A stretch of DNA of 12,516 nucleotides, taken from Actinomycetota bacterium (GTDB taxonomy: Bacteria; Actinomycetota; Actinomycetes; Nanopelagicales; Nanopelagicaceae). Location of the stretch: assembly GCA_947503395.1 (NCBI GenBank), contig CANNDP010000023.1:1-12516 (forward strand). Direction: 5' to 3'. Position 1 is the stretch's first letter; the number at the start of each line of letters is the position of its first letter. The notes beneath the pieces are model-generated. The model ran no database searches and had not been told where the DNA came from. It saw only the letters and a program-made list of their open reading frames with translations. This document shows, piece by piece, positions 7,646 through 12,516 of this stretch. The position numbers and the translations under genes are program-made.

Positions 7646-8086
7646 ATGAGCATGACAAAAGTAATAGTGCTCAACGGACCTAATCTTTCTCGACTAGATC
7701 TTCGTGAAAAGTCCTATTACGGAGATATCTCTTATTCTGATATTGAACAAATCTGCCGTCAAGGAGCTAAAGAGTTTAATTTTGATGTTGAAATAAAGCA
7801 GAGTAATGATGAGTCAGAGTTGATCGGGTGGCTCCATGCAGCTGCTGATAGTAAAACGCCAGTAATCTTTAATCCTGCGGCTTTTACGCACTATTCTTAT
7901 GCGATTCGTGACGCAGTAGTGATGCTTAAAGCACCTTGCATTGAAGTTCACTTAAGCAATCCGTTATCTCGAGAAGAGTTTCGCCACACCTCGGTAATTG
8001 CTGGAGTTGTCCAAGGCAGCATTGCTGGCTTTGGCCTTGATTCATATCGCCTGGCCTTTGCGGCCTTGAGTAAATTAGTTAAATAG
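7646..8086 (+). CDS. aroQ: Type II 3-dehydroquinate dehydratase
   Basis: Dehydrates 3-dehydroquinate to 3-dehydroshikimate. Type II enzymes are small dodecamers acting through an enolate intermediate. The protein is 146 residues and matches the type II fold throughout: VLNGPNLSRL near the N-terminus, R20 and catalytic Y25 of the flexible lid (REKSYYG, where REP is common), QSNDESELIGWLH, FNPAAFTHYSYAIRDA with the substrate-binding Asn, and IEVHLSNPLSREEFRH with catalytic H102. GSIAGFGLDSYRLA closes the domain. ATG 7646 directly follows the aroB stop; ATG 7652 would shorten the protein by two residues and match the usual N-terminus slightly better. In Mycobacterium a peptidase gene (pepQ) lies between this gene and efp; here efp follows after only 26 bp. 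Confidence 0.96.
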   Translation: MSMTKVIVLNGPNLSRLDLREKSYYGDISYSDIEQICRQGAKEFNFDVEIKQSNDESELIGWLHAAADSKTPVIFNPAAFTHYSYAIRDAVVMLKAPCIEVHLSNPLSREEFRHTSVIAGVVQGSIAGFGLDSYRLAFAALSKLVK

Positions 8087-8095
8087 AGATATAAA
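8066..8095 (+). promoter_or_regulatory. Candidate promoter for efp-nusB
   Basis: TTGAGT at 8066-8071 resembles a -35 (4 of 6) and TATAAA at 8090-8095 a -10 (5 of 6), separated by 18 bp. The -35 lies inside the end of aroQ. Transcription would start near 8102, leaving a leader of roughly 10 bases with no Shine-Dalgarno sequence before the efp ATG. A second reading is TAATCT at 8099-8104 as the -10, eight bases before the ATG, which would make efp leaderless. Confidence 0.45.
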
Positions 8096-8112
8096 AGGTA
8101 ATCTTCGCCGCT

Positions 8113-8673
8113 ATGGCTACCACTAATGATCTTAAGAATGGAATGACCCTAGATATAGAGGGTCAGCTCTGGAGTGTTGTTGAATTTCAGCACGTTAAAC
8201 CAGGTAAGGGTCCAGCATTCGTTCGAACTAAGCTTAAGAATGTTCTTTCAGGAAAAGTAGTTGAGAAGACCTTTAATGCAGGCGTTAAAGTTGATGTAGC
8301 AATTCTTGAAAAGCGAGACATGCAATTTCTCTATAAAGATCAGGCCGGATTTGTCTTCATGGACTCCAGCACCTATGACCAAATGACCATCTCTGCTGAG
8401 ACAGTTGGAGATGCAGCCAATTACATGCTTGAGAACACTGAGGCAATAGTTGCAGTGCACGAAGGAAATCCGCTCTATGTTGAACTCCCAGCAAATGTTC
8501 CATTGAAGATTACCTACACAGAACCAGGCTTACAGGGAGATCGCTCATCTGCAGGTTCTAAACCGGCAACGCTTGAAACAGGAATCACGATTCAAGTTCC
8601 GCTCTTTATTAAGCAAGATGAAGTTGTCTTGGTCGATACCCGCAACGGTGATTATCTCGGGCGCGCAAATTAA
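8113..8673 (+). CDS. efp: Translation elongation factor P (PGKGP-loop type)
   Basis: Binds between the ribosomal P and E sites and relieves stalling at consecutive prolines. The protein is 186 residues with the three EF-P domains: an N-terminal KOW-like domain (about 1-65), a middle OB domain, and a C-terminal OB domain ending NGDYLGRAN. The tip loop reads K29-P30-G31-K32-G33-P34, so Lys32 sits at the position that is modified by EpmA in enterobacteria. The PGKGP loop marks an EF-P subfamily described in actinobacteria, where the lysine works unmodified and flanking prolines stiffen the loop. No modification enzyme gene is nearby, consistent with this. The gene has its own likely promoter and is followed by nusB without a gap. 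Identification is very secure. Confidence 0.97.
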   Translation: MATTNDLKNGMTLDIEGQLWSVVEFQHVKPGKGPAFVRTKLKNVLSGKVVEKTFNAGVKVDVAILEKRDMQFLYKDQAGFVFMDSSTYDQMTISAETVGDAANYMLENTEAIVAVHEGNPLYVELPANVPLKITYTEPGLQGDRSSAGSKPATLETGITIQVPLFIKQDEVVLVDTRNGDYLGRAN

Positions 8674-9084
8674 GTGAGCAGCCGCTCTAAGGCCAGAAAA
8701 GCCGCGCTAGATCTGCTCTATGAAAGTGATATCAGAAAAAGTAGCGCAGCTGATTTACTCTTAAAGAGAGTCACTGAGATGGAGTATGAGGCTAGAGAAT
8801 TTACAAAAGAGTTAATTGATGGAATTGAGTTAAATAAACGGAAAATTGATGAGCTAATTGCAACTTATGCTCAAGGTTGGGACATGGACCGGATGCCAGT
8901 TCTTGATAGAAACATCCTACGTCTTTCTATCTTCGAGCTACTTTGGTCGAAAACAGTGCCAGAAGCAGTGGCTATTAGCGAGGCTCTAGAGCTTGCAACA
9001 AACTTTTCCACCGAGGATTCAAGTAAGTATATAAACGGAGTATTGAGCAAAGTTTTGGAGATTAAGCCTGACCTTGTGCTTTAA
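8674..9084 (+). CDS. nusB: Transcription antitermination factor NusB
   Basis: All-helical RNA-binding protein that, with NusE (S10), recognises boxA in rRNA leaders and supports antitermination and rRNA folding. The protein is 136 residues, the normal size. The basic N-terminus SSRSKARKAALDLLYESDI is the boxA-contacting helix. DRNILRLSIFELLW and EAVAISEALELA followed by FINGVL-like KYINGVLSKV are family signatures. The start is GTG 8674, immediately after the efp stop, with no room for a separate promoter, so it is co-transcribed with efp. Its 3' end overlaps the convergent bldD gene by 23 bp. An efp-nusB pair next to a bldD-type gene is standard in actinobacteria. Confidence 0.95.
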   Translation: MSSRSKARKAALDLLYESDIRKSSAADLLLKRVTEMEYEAREFTKELIDGIELNKRKIDELIATYAQGWDMDRMPVLDRNILRLSIFELLWSKTVPEAVAISEALELATNFSTEDSSKYINGVLSKVLEIKPDLVL

Positions 9085-9547
9085 AGAGCAGATCTCTTAT
9101 TTCAAGAGCTTTTCTTAGCTCGCCTTGCTCCTTTTGAACTAAAAGCCCTAGAACTTCATTGTCTTGCAATCTAATACTCATGATTTCTCCATTCCAATCA
9201 TCACGTCTCCTAGCAATAAAGGATAAAAGATTGTGAAGGTGGCCAATCAATGGATCATTTTGTGGGATCTTGCCCCTTAAGTTTCTTAGATCAATTCGCA
9301 GAGCACCTTCGGAAGGTGGCACCTGCTGAATGCCCTCACTTTGAAAGAGAGCAGAGAGGGGAACTCCGTAAAATTCGCAGAGGGATTTTGCCTTTGAAAT
9401 ACTTAGCGACCTGGTACCCCGCTCATAGGAGCCGATTACAACTGCTTTCCATTTACCCCTTGAGCGTATTTCTACTTGTTTGAGAGTTAAGCTCTGCTGC
9501 TTTCTGATTTGTCTAAGTCTTCTTGATATCTCTAACGGAGTTGTCAT
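9062..9547 (-). CDS. bldD: BldD-type transcriptional regulator with c-di-GMP-binding motif
   Basis: DNA-binding regulator. In Streptomyces, BldD represses developmental genes when dimerised by tetrameric cyclic-di-GMP. This protein is 161 residues from ATG 9547. Residues about 5-65 form an XRE-type helix-turn-helix containing GKWKAVVIGSYERGTR, nearly identical to the BldD signature, followed by CEFYGVPLSALF. The C-terminal domain holds R115-D-D117, eight residues, then R126-L-Q-D129. This is the complete RXD-X8-RXXD c-di-GMP signature (Streptomyces R114, D116, R125, D128). I chose ATG 9547 over the TTG at 9571 because a -10 box sits six bases upstream, as for leaderless genes. It is the only minus-strand gene here, converges on nusB and diverges from pyrR. 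Regulatory targets in this organism are unknown, and c-di-GMP binding is inferred. Confidence 0.9.
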   Translation of the reverse strand: MTTPLEISRRLRQIRKQQSLTLKQVEIRSRGKWKAVVIGSYERGTRSLSISKAKSLCEFYGVPLSALFQSEGIQQVPPSEGALRIDLRNLRGKIPQNDPLIGHLHNLLSFIARRRDDWNGEIMSIRLQDNEVLGLLVQKEQGELRKALEIRDLLFKAQGQA

Positions 9548-9553
9548 TGGGTC

Positions 9554-9559
9554 AAAATA
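9554..9559 (-). promoter_or_regulatory. -10 box for a leaderless bldD mRNA
   Basis: On the minus strand TATTTT is followed by exactly six bases and then the ATG at 9547, the same geometry as upstream of aroC. Transcription would begin at the start codon. No Shine-Dalgarno sequence is visible and no -35 is obvious. The tandem TGAC sequences between the box and the start of the gene could be part of a binding site, but that is speculative. Confidence 0.5.
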
Positions 9560-9570
9560 GGCCAATAGCA

Positions 9571-9611
9571 AGAGAGCCCCTCTGGTTTTTCCACAGATTT
9601 CAGGGGCTTTT
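9571..9611 (+). terminator. Hairpin with short T-run between bldD and pyrR
   Basis: AGCCCCT at 9575-9581 and AGGGGCT at 9602-9608 are exact inverted repeats. A·U and G·U pairs extend the stem into 9572-9574 and 9609-9611. The 20-base loop can form a smaller TCTG/CAGA stem (9581-9584 with 9594-9597) as an alternative. On the + strand the second arm runs into TTTT, so it could end transcripts reading through from efp-nusB across bldD, or any transcript before the pyrR promoter. The T-run is short, so efficient termination is uncertain. It may instead be an operator in the divergent spacer. Confidence 0.4.
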
Positions 9612-9619
9612 CGGGCTCA

Positions 9620-9628
9620 TGCTAGTAT
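9620..9628 (+). promoter_or_regulatory. Extended -10 promoter for the pyr operon
   Basis: TGC followed by TAGTAT matches an extended -10 (4 of 6 in the hexamer). No clear -35 is visible upstream. Transcription would start near 9635, giving a leader of about 41 bases that contains the complete PyrR-binding hairpin and the ribosome-binding site. Confidence 0.45.
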
Positions 9629-9643
9629 TCGCCAACCTTTAAC

Positions 9644-9666
9644 GATCCGTCCTGTGAGGCGGCGAA
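9644..9666 (+). promoter_or_regulatory. PyrR-binding RNA hairpin in the pyrR leader
   Basis: The segment GATCCGTCCTGTGAGGCGG contains the conserved core of PyrR-binding loops (UCC-N-GNGAGGC type). CCG (9647-9649) pairs with CGG (9660-9662). U9650 is bulged, CC (9651-9652) pairs with GG (9658-9659), and the UGUGA loop remains. The hairpin ends directly before the ribosome-binding site of pyrR. In Mycobacterium smegmatis PyrR represses translation by binding such a loop beside the Shine-Dalgarno sequence. No antiterminator/terminator pair follows the hairpin, so translational repression rather than Bacillus-style attenuation is inferred. UMP/UTP would promote PyrR binding. Confidence 0.75.
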
Positions 9667-9670
9667 GGAG
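9665..9670 (+). promoter_or_regulatory. Strong Shine-Dalgarno of pyrR
   Basis: AAGGAG lies five bases before the ATG at 9676 and fixes that start. It is the strongest ribosome-binding site in the window, where most genes have none. It abuts the PyrR-binding hairpin, so a bound PyrR would block it. Bases 9661-9666 can also pair with TTCGCC at 9628-9633 if transcripts extend that far upstream. Confidence 0.75.
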
Positions 9671-9675
9671 AAGTA

Positions 9676-10209
9676 ATGAGCGTTATTTTAAATAGCGGTG
9701 AAATCTCCCGCGCGCTACGGCGCATTTCTCATGAAATTCTAGAAAAAAATCATGGACCAGAAAATCTTCTTCTCCTTGGTATTCCAACCAGAGGAGCATA
9801 TTTAAGTAGGCGCATTGCAAGCGCTATCTCTGAAATTGAAAAAACTGAACTAGAAAGCGGCACCCTCGATATAACAATGTATCGAGATGATCTACGTTTA
9901 AAAGCCCCAAGAACTCTCCTTCCAACGAGCATCCCAGGTGGAAGCATTGATGGAAAAGATGTTGTCCTTATAGATGATGTCTTCTACTCAGGTAGAACGA
10001 TTCGCGCTGCCCTTGATGCCTTAAATGAACTGGGTCGACCAAAGAGCGTCCAACTCGCCGTTCTTATCGATCGTGGCCATAGAGAGCTACCAATAAGGGC
10101 AGATTTTGTGGGGAAGAATATTCCGACAGCAAAGGAAGAATCGGTCAGGGTGCATTTAAGTGAAATTGACCCACTTGATGAAGTAATCATTGAAGGCAGA
10201 ACCCAATGA
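9676..10209 (+). CDS. pyrR: Bifunctional pyr operon regulator / uracil phosphoribosyltransferase PyrR
   Basis: Senses UMP/UTP against PRPP and binds the pyr mRNA leader to repress pyrimidine genes; many members also make UMP from uracil and PRPP. The protein is 177 residues, typical of PyrR and unlike the longer Upp enzyme. The PRPP loop is DVVLIDDVFYSGRT at 95-108. The LGIPTRGAYLSRRIA segment (34-48) and the MYRDDL segment (68-73) are characteristic PyrR motifs. VLIDRGHRELPIRADFVGKN contributes the basic RNA-binding and nucleotide region. The start is set by AAGGAG five bases upstream. It heads the pyrR-pyrB-pyrC-carA operon and carries its own binding hairpin in its leader, so autoregulation is likely. 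The 3' end overlaps pyrB by 4 bp. Confidence 0.95.
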   Translation: MSVILNSGEISRALRRISHEILEKNHGPENLLLLGIPTRGAYLSRRIASAISEIEKTELESGTLDITMYRDDLRLKAPRTLLPTSIPGGSIDGKDVVLIDDVFYSGRTIRAALDALNELGRPKSVQLAVLIDRGHRELPIRADFVGKNIPTAKEESVRVHLSEIDPLDEVIIEGRTQ

Positions 10210-11168
10210 AACATCTACTATCAATATCAGATTTAAGTAAAGATGAAGCAATAGAGATTCTAGATACTGCGGCTGAACTAGCCCGCCTCTCTGAAGGGGC
10301 GGTAAAGAAATTTCCAACTCTTCGAGGAAGAACTGTGGTAAACCTTTTCTTTGAAGACTCAACTAGAACTAGAATTTCATTTGAAGCAGCAGCTAAGCGC
10401 CTATCAGCAGATGTAATTAACTTCGCCGCTAAGGGATCAAGTGTTAGCAAAGGCGAAAGTCTTAAAGATACTGCCCTTACTCTTCAAGCAATGGGAGCCG
10501 ATGCAGTCGTTATCCGCCATGGCGCATCAGGGGCTGCTCATCAGTTAGCTAAGCAGGAGTGGATGAAGGGAGTGGTAATTAATGCTGGCGATGGAACACA
10601 TGAACATCCAACCCAAGCTCTTCTCGATGCATTCACTATCCGTCGTCATCTAAAGTCGAATCAAGGCGATTTATCAGGAGTGAAAGTGGGAATTATTGGA
10701 GACATCCTCCATTCAAGAGTTGCTAGAAGTAATATTCTCCTTCTTAAGAAACTTGGTGCAGAGGTGGTCTTAATAGCTCCGCCAACGCTAATTCCTGTTG
10801 GTGTCTCTGATTGGCAAGTAGGGGTCAGCTATTCACTTGATGATGAGATTAAATCTCTTGATGTAGTAATGGCGCTCCGAGTTCAGAAGGAGCGAATGGA
10901 CGATCTTTATTTTCCCACCGAGAGGGAATATGCCAGAGGATATGGTCTTACCTCAGATCGGATGAAGCAGATGAAAGCTAAAGCAATAGTTATGCATCCA
11001 GGTCCGATGAATAGAGGCCTTGAGATTTCAGCCGAATCTGCTGATTCGCACCGCTCGGTTATCGTGGAGCAAGTTGCTAATGGAGTAAGCGTTCGAATGG
11101 CAGTTCTCTATCTCCTTCTCGGAGGAGCAACCTTTAAAGAGCTTGCTAGTAGCGGGGAGAGTTTATGA
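10206..11168 (+). CDS. pyrB: Aspartate carbamoyltransferase catalytic subunit
   Basis: Condenses carbamoyl phosphate with L-aspartate to carbamoyl aspartate, the committed step of pyrimidine synthesis. The protein is 320 residues. The carbamoyl-phosphate loop is S52-T-R-T-R-I-S. The SKGES loop provides K82 from the neighbouring subunit, and GDGTHEHPTQALLDAFT provides H134. VGIIGDILHSRVARSN opens the aspartate domain, MALRVQKERM carries aspartate-binding residues, and MHPGPMNRGLEI lies near the C-terminus. All catalytic residues are present, and no regulatory PyrI is encoded next to it. The ATG overlaps pyrR by 4 bp, and the gene itself overlaps pyrC by 4 bp. Ornithine carbamoyltransferase is excluded by the pyr context and the SKGES loop. 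Confidence 0.96.
   Translation: MKHLLSISDLSKDEAIEILDTAAELARLSEGAVKKFPTLRGRTVVNLFFEDSTRTRISFEAAAKRLSADVINFAAKGSSVSKGESLKDTALTLQAMGADAVVIRHGASGAAHQLAKQEWMKGVVINAGDGTHEHPTQALLDAFTIRRHLKSNQGDLSGVKVGIIGDILHSRVARSNILLLKKLGAEVVLIAPPTLIPVGVSDWQVGVSYSLDDEIKSLDVVMALRVQKERMDDLYFPTEREYARGYGLTSDRMKQMKAKAIVMHPGPMNRGLEISAESADSHRSVIVEQVANGVSVRMAVLYLLLGGATFKELASSGESL
11154..11161 (+). promoter_or_regulatory. Shine-Dalgarno of pyrC within pyrB
   Basis: GGGGAGAG near the end of pyrB lies three bases before the pyrC ATG at 11165, with its GGGGA core about six bases from it. It supports that start and indicates some ribosome recruitment independent of coupling. Confidence 0.5.
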
Positions 11169-12439
11169 ATTCTTATCGGATAAAAGGAGCGAAAGATTCA
11201 AGTGGAAAGGTAGGTAATTACTTTATTTCCAATGGCGTATTCGGCAACGAAGGCGACCTATCAAGTAGCGCTAAAGAAATTGATGCTAAGGGTTTAACGA
11301 TCTTGCCAGGTTTTGTGGATCTTCACACTCACCTGCGAGAGCCAGGTAGGGAAGATGCGGAAACTGTTTTGACCGGTTCAATGTCTGCAGCAACCGGAGG
11401 ATTTACAGCAATATCAGCAATGCCTAACACTCTGCCAGTTGCTGATACAGCTGGAGTTGTTGAACAGGTTTATCGTTTAGGCAAACACCATGGAATTTGT
11501 GATGTTTATCCAATCGGAGCGGTCACTGTTGGTCAAGGTGGAACGCAGCTTGCAGAACTATCTGCCATGAATCAATCGGAGGCGGCAGTTCGAATCTTCA
11601 GTGATGACGGACATTGCGTCTCTGACGCACTGGTGATGCGAAGAGCTCTTGAATATGTAAAAACCTTTGATGGAATTATTGCTCAGCACGCACAAGATCC
11701 TAGGCTTACCCAAGATTCACAGATGAATGAAGGTGAGATCTCAGCGCGCCTTGGTTTAAAAGGCTGGCCTGCCGTTGCCGAAGAAGCAATCATTGCCCGA
11801 GATGTCTTACTTGCAGAGCATGTTGATTCTCGTCTCCATATCTGTCACGTCACAACTGCAGGTGGAGTTGAGATTATTAGAACTGCGAAAAAACGCGGAA
11901 TTAAAGTCACTGCTGAAGTGACCCCACATCATCTTCTTTTAACCGATGATTTAGCAGAGAGTTATGACCCGGTCTATAAAGTAAATCCCCCGCTAAGAAC
12001 TAAGGATGATGTACAAGCACTCCGTGAAGGACTTGCAGATGGAACGATTGACATAGTTGCCACAGATCATGCGCCTCATCCTCACGAATCAAAAGATTGC
12101 GAGTGGAGCGCTGCAGCATTTGGAATGGTTGGTCTTGAGACAGCTTTCTCAATTGCATACTTGGCAATGATTGAGACGAAGCTTCTAACACTTGCTCAAT
12201 TAGTAGATCGCATGTCAAAGATTCCAGCGCAGATCGGGCGCTACCAAGGCCATGGGTCAATCTCGGTGGGCGCAGGAGCTAATTTCACACTCGTTGATCT
12301 TGATTCAAAATGGAAAGTAGAGCGACTAGAGCTTGCTTCTAAGAGCAAAAACACACCCTTTGATGGCATGGTCTTGCCGGGGGTTATTACTAAGACATTC
12401 CATAATGGCGCGCTGGTTTATGAAAGGAACTCAAAGTAA
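11165..12439 (+). CDS. pyrC: Dihydroorotase (type I)
   Basis: Cyclises carbamoyl aspartate to dihydroorotate at a zinc centre. The protein is 424 residues, typical of type I bacterial dihydroorotases and longer than the E. coli type II enzyme (about 350). The amidohydrolase HxH pair is H54-T-H56 in GFVDLHTHLREPG, with R58. MPNT at 86-89 binds substrate. FSDDGH at 145-150 supplies D147/D148, with an Asp as metal bridge in place of the carbamylated Lys of type II enzymes. AQHAQD gives H175, LHICHVTTAGG gives H228, and IVATDHAPH gives catalytic D301. It overlaps pyrB by 4 bp, and carA begins on the base after its stop. Related hydantoinases or allantoinases are unlikely in this operon. Confidence 0.96.
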   Translation: MNSYRIKGAKDSSGKVGNYFISNGVFGNEGDLSSSAKEIDAKGLTILPGFVDLHTHLREPGREDAETVLTGSMSAATGGFTAISAMPNTLPVADTAGVVEQVYRLGKHHGICDVYPIGAVTVGQGGTQLAELSAMNQSEAAVRIFSDDGHCVSDALVMRRALEYVKTFDGIIAQHAQDPRLTQDSQMNEGEISARLGLKGWPAVAEEAIIARDVLLAEHVDSRLHICHVTTAGGVEIIRTAKKRGIKVTAEVTPHHLLLTDDLAESYDPVYKVNPPLRTKDDVQALREGLADGTIDIVATDHAPHPHESKDCEWSAAAFGMVGLETAFSIAYLAMIETKLLTLAQLVDRMSKIPAQIGRYQGHGSISVGAGANFTLVDLDSKWKVERLELASKSKNTPFDGMVLPGVITKTFHNGALVYERNSK

Positions 12440-12516
12440 ATGGCGGCTTATCTAGTTCTAGATGATGGCCGTATCTTTGAAGGAGAGTCTTGGGCTTGCA
12501 AGGGCGAGACCTTTGG
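12440..12516 (+). CDS. carA: Carbamoyl-phosphate synthase small subunit, 5' end (partial)
   Basis: The small subunit releases ammonia from glutamine for carbamoyl-phosphate synthesis, feeding both PyrB and arginine synthesis. Only the first 25 codons are present before the window ends. They read as AAYLVLDDGRIFEGE followed by SWACKGETFG, matching the conserved CarA N-terminus (L-V-L-x-D-G-x-x-F-x-G-x-S and GETFG). The ATG at 12440 directly follows the pyrC stop, and AAAGGA 11 bases upstream may serve as ribosome-binding site. carA after pyrC is the usual actinobacterial order; the small membrane-protein gene often found between them is absent here. Confidence 0.85.
   Translation, partial: MAAYLVLDDGRIFEGESWACKGETF

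Noticed and set aside
9250..9483. Plus-strand open frame inside bldD
   Set aside because: It is antisense to the conserved BldD coding sequence, and its translation shows no family features.
9984..10450. Minus-strand open frames across pyrR and pyrB
   Set aside because: They are shadows of well-conserved + strand genes, with low-complexity translations and no upstream signals.
12000..12260. Minus-strand open frame within pyrC
   Set aside because: It is antisense to the conserved dihydroorotase active-site region and has no recognisable domain.
1..12516. CRISPR arrays, transposases, integrases, toxin-antitoxin or defence genes, tRNA/rRNA
   Set aside because: No spaced direct repeats, terminal inverted repeats, relevant protein motifs or cloverleaf sequences were seen; essentially all coding space is conserved housekeeping genes.

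Overview
The window is a dense block of housekeeping genes from what looks like a low-GC, streamlined actinobacterium. The gene order alaS - ruvX - mltG - aroE - A24 peptidase - aroC - aroK - aroB - aroQ - efp - nusB - (bldD) - pyrR - pyrB - pyrC - carA is the classic actinobacterial arrangement, also found around aroC/efp/nusB in Mycobacterium and Streptomyces. Actinobacterial protein signatures agree: a BldD-type regulator, an EF-P with a PGKGP loop, and a PyrR leader hairpin next to a Shine-Dalgarno sequence. The modest GC content, overlapping genes and near absence of spacers fit freshwater acI actinobacteria (Nanopelagicales, e.g. Planktophila/Nanopelagicus). That placement is an inference without any database search.

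Layout. Positions 1-8086 run on the + strand. They hold the 3' part of alaS, ruvX (Holliday-junction-resolvase fold, pre-16S rRNA nuclease), mltG (peptidoglycan lytic transglycosylase), aroE, a small GxGD/A24 prepilin-peptidase-like membrane protein, and the shikimate genes aroC, aroK, aroB and aroQ. Two short spacers (4401-4454 and 4878-4931) interrupt the run. The first contains a perfect DnaA-box 9-mer. The second has an extended -10 promoter placed so that aroC would be translated from a leaderless transcript. Positions 8087-9084 hold efp with its own likely promoter and nusB. The minus-strand bldD (9062-9547) converges on nusB, and their 3' ends overlap by 23 bp. The divergent bldD/pyrR spacer (9548-9675) carries a second leaderless-type promoter (bldD), a long inverted repeat, and the pyrR promoter and leader. 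pyrR, pyrB, pyrC and carA then follow with 4-bp overlaps or no gap; carA is cut by the window edge.

How the genes work together. aroB, aroQ, aroE, aroK and aroC supply five of the seven shikimate steps to chorismate; DAHP synthase and AroA (EPSP synthase) are not in this window. PyrB, PyrC and CarA start de novo pyrimidine synthesis. PyrR probably shuts the cluster down by binding its leader hairpin beside the pyrR ribosome-binding site. AlaRS, RuvX, EF-P and NusB serve translation, rRNA maturation and transcription antitermination. BldD is the only dedicated DNA-binding transcription factor here and keeps the complete cyclic-di-GMP-binding signature.

I found no mobile element, CRISPR array, tRNA, rRNA or novel multi-gene system. 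The interest lies in regulation: the BldD c-di-GMP motif, the PyrR leader, the leaderless promoters and the convergent nusB/bldD overlap.
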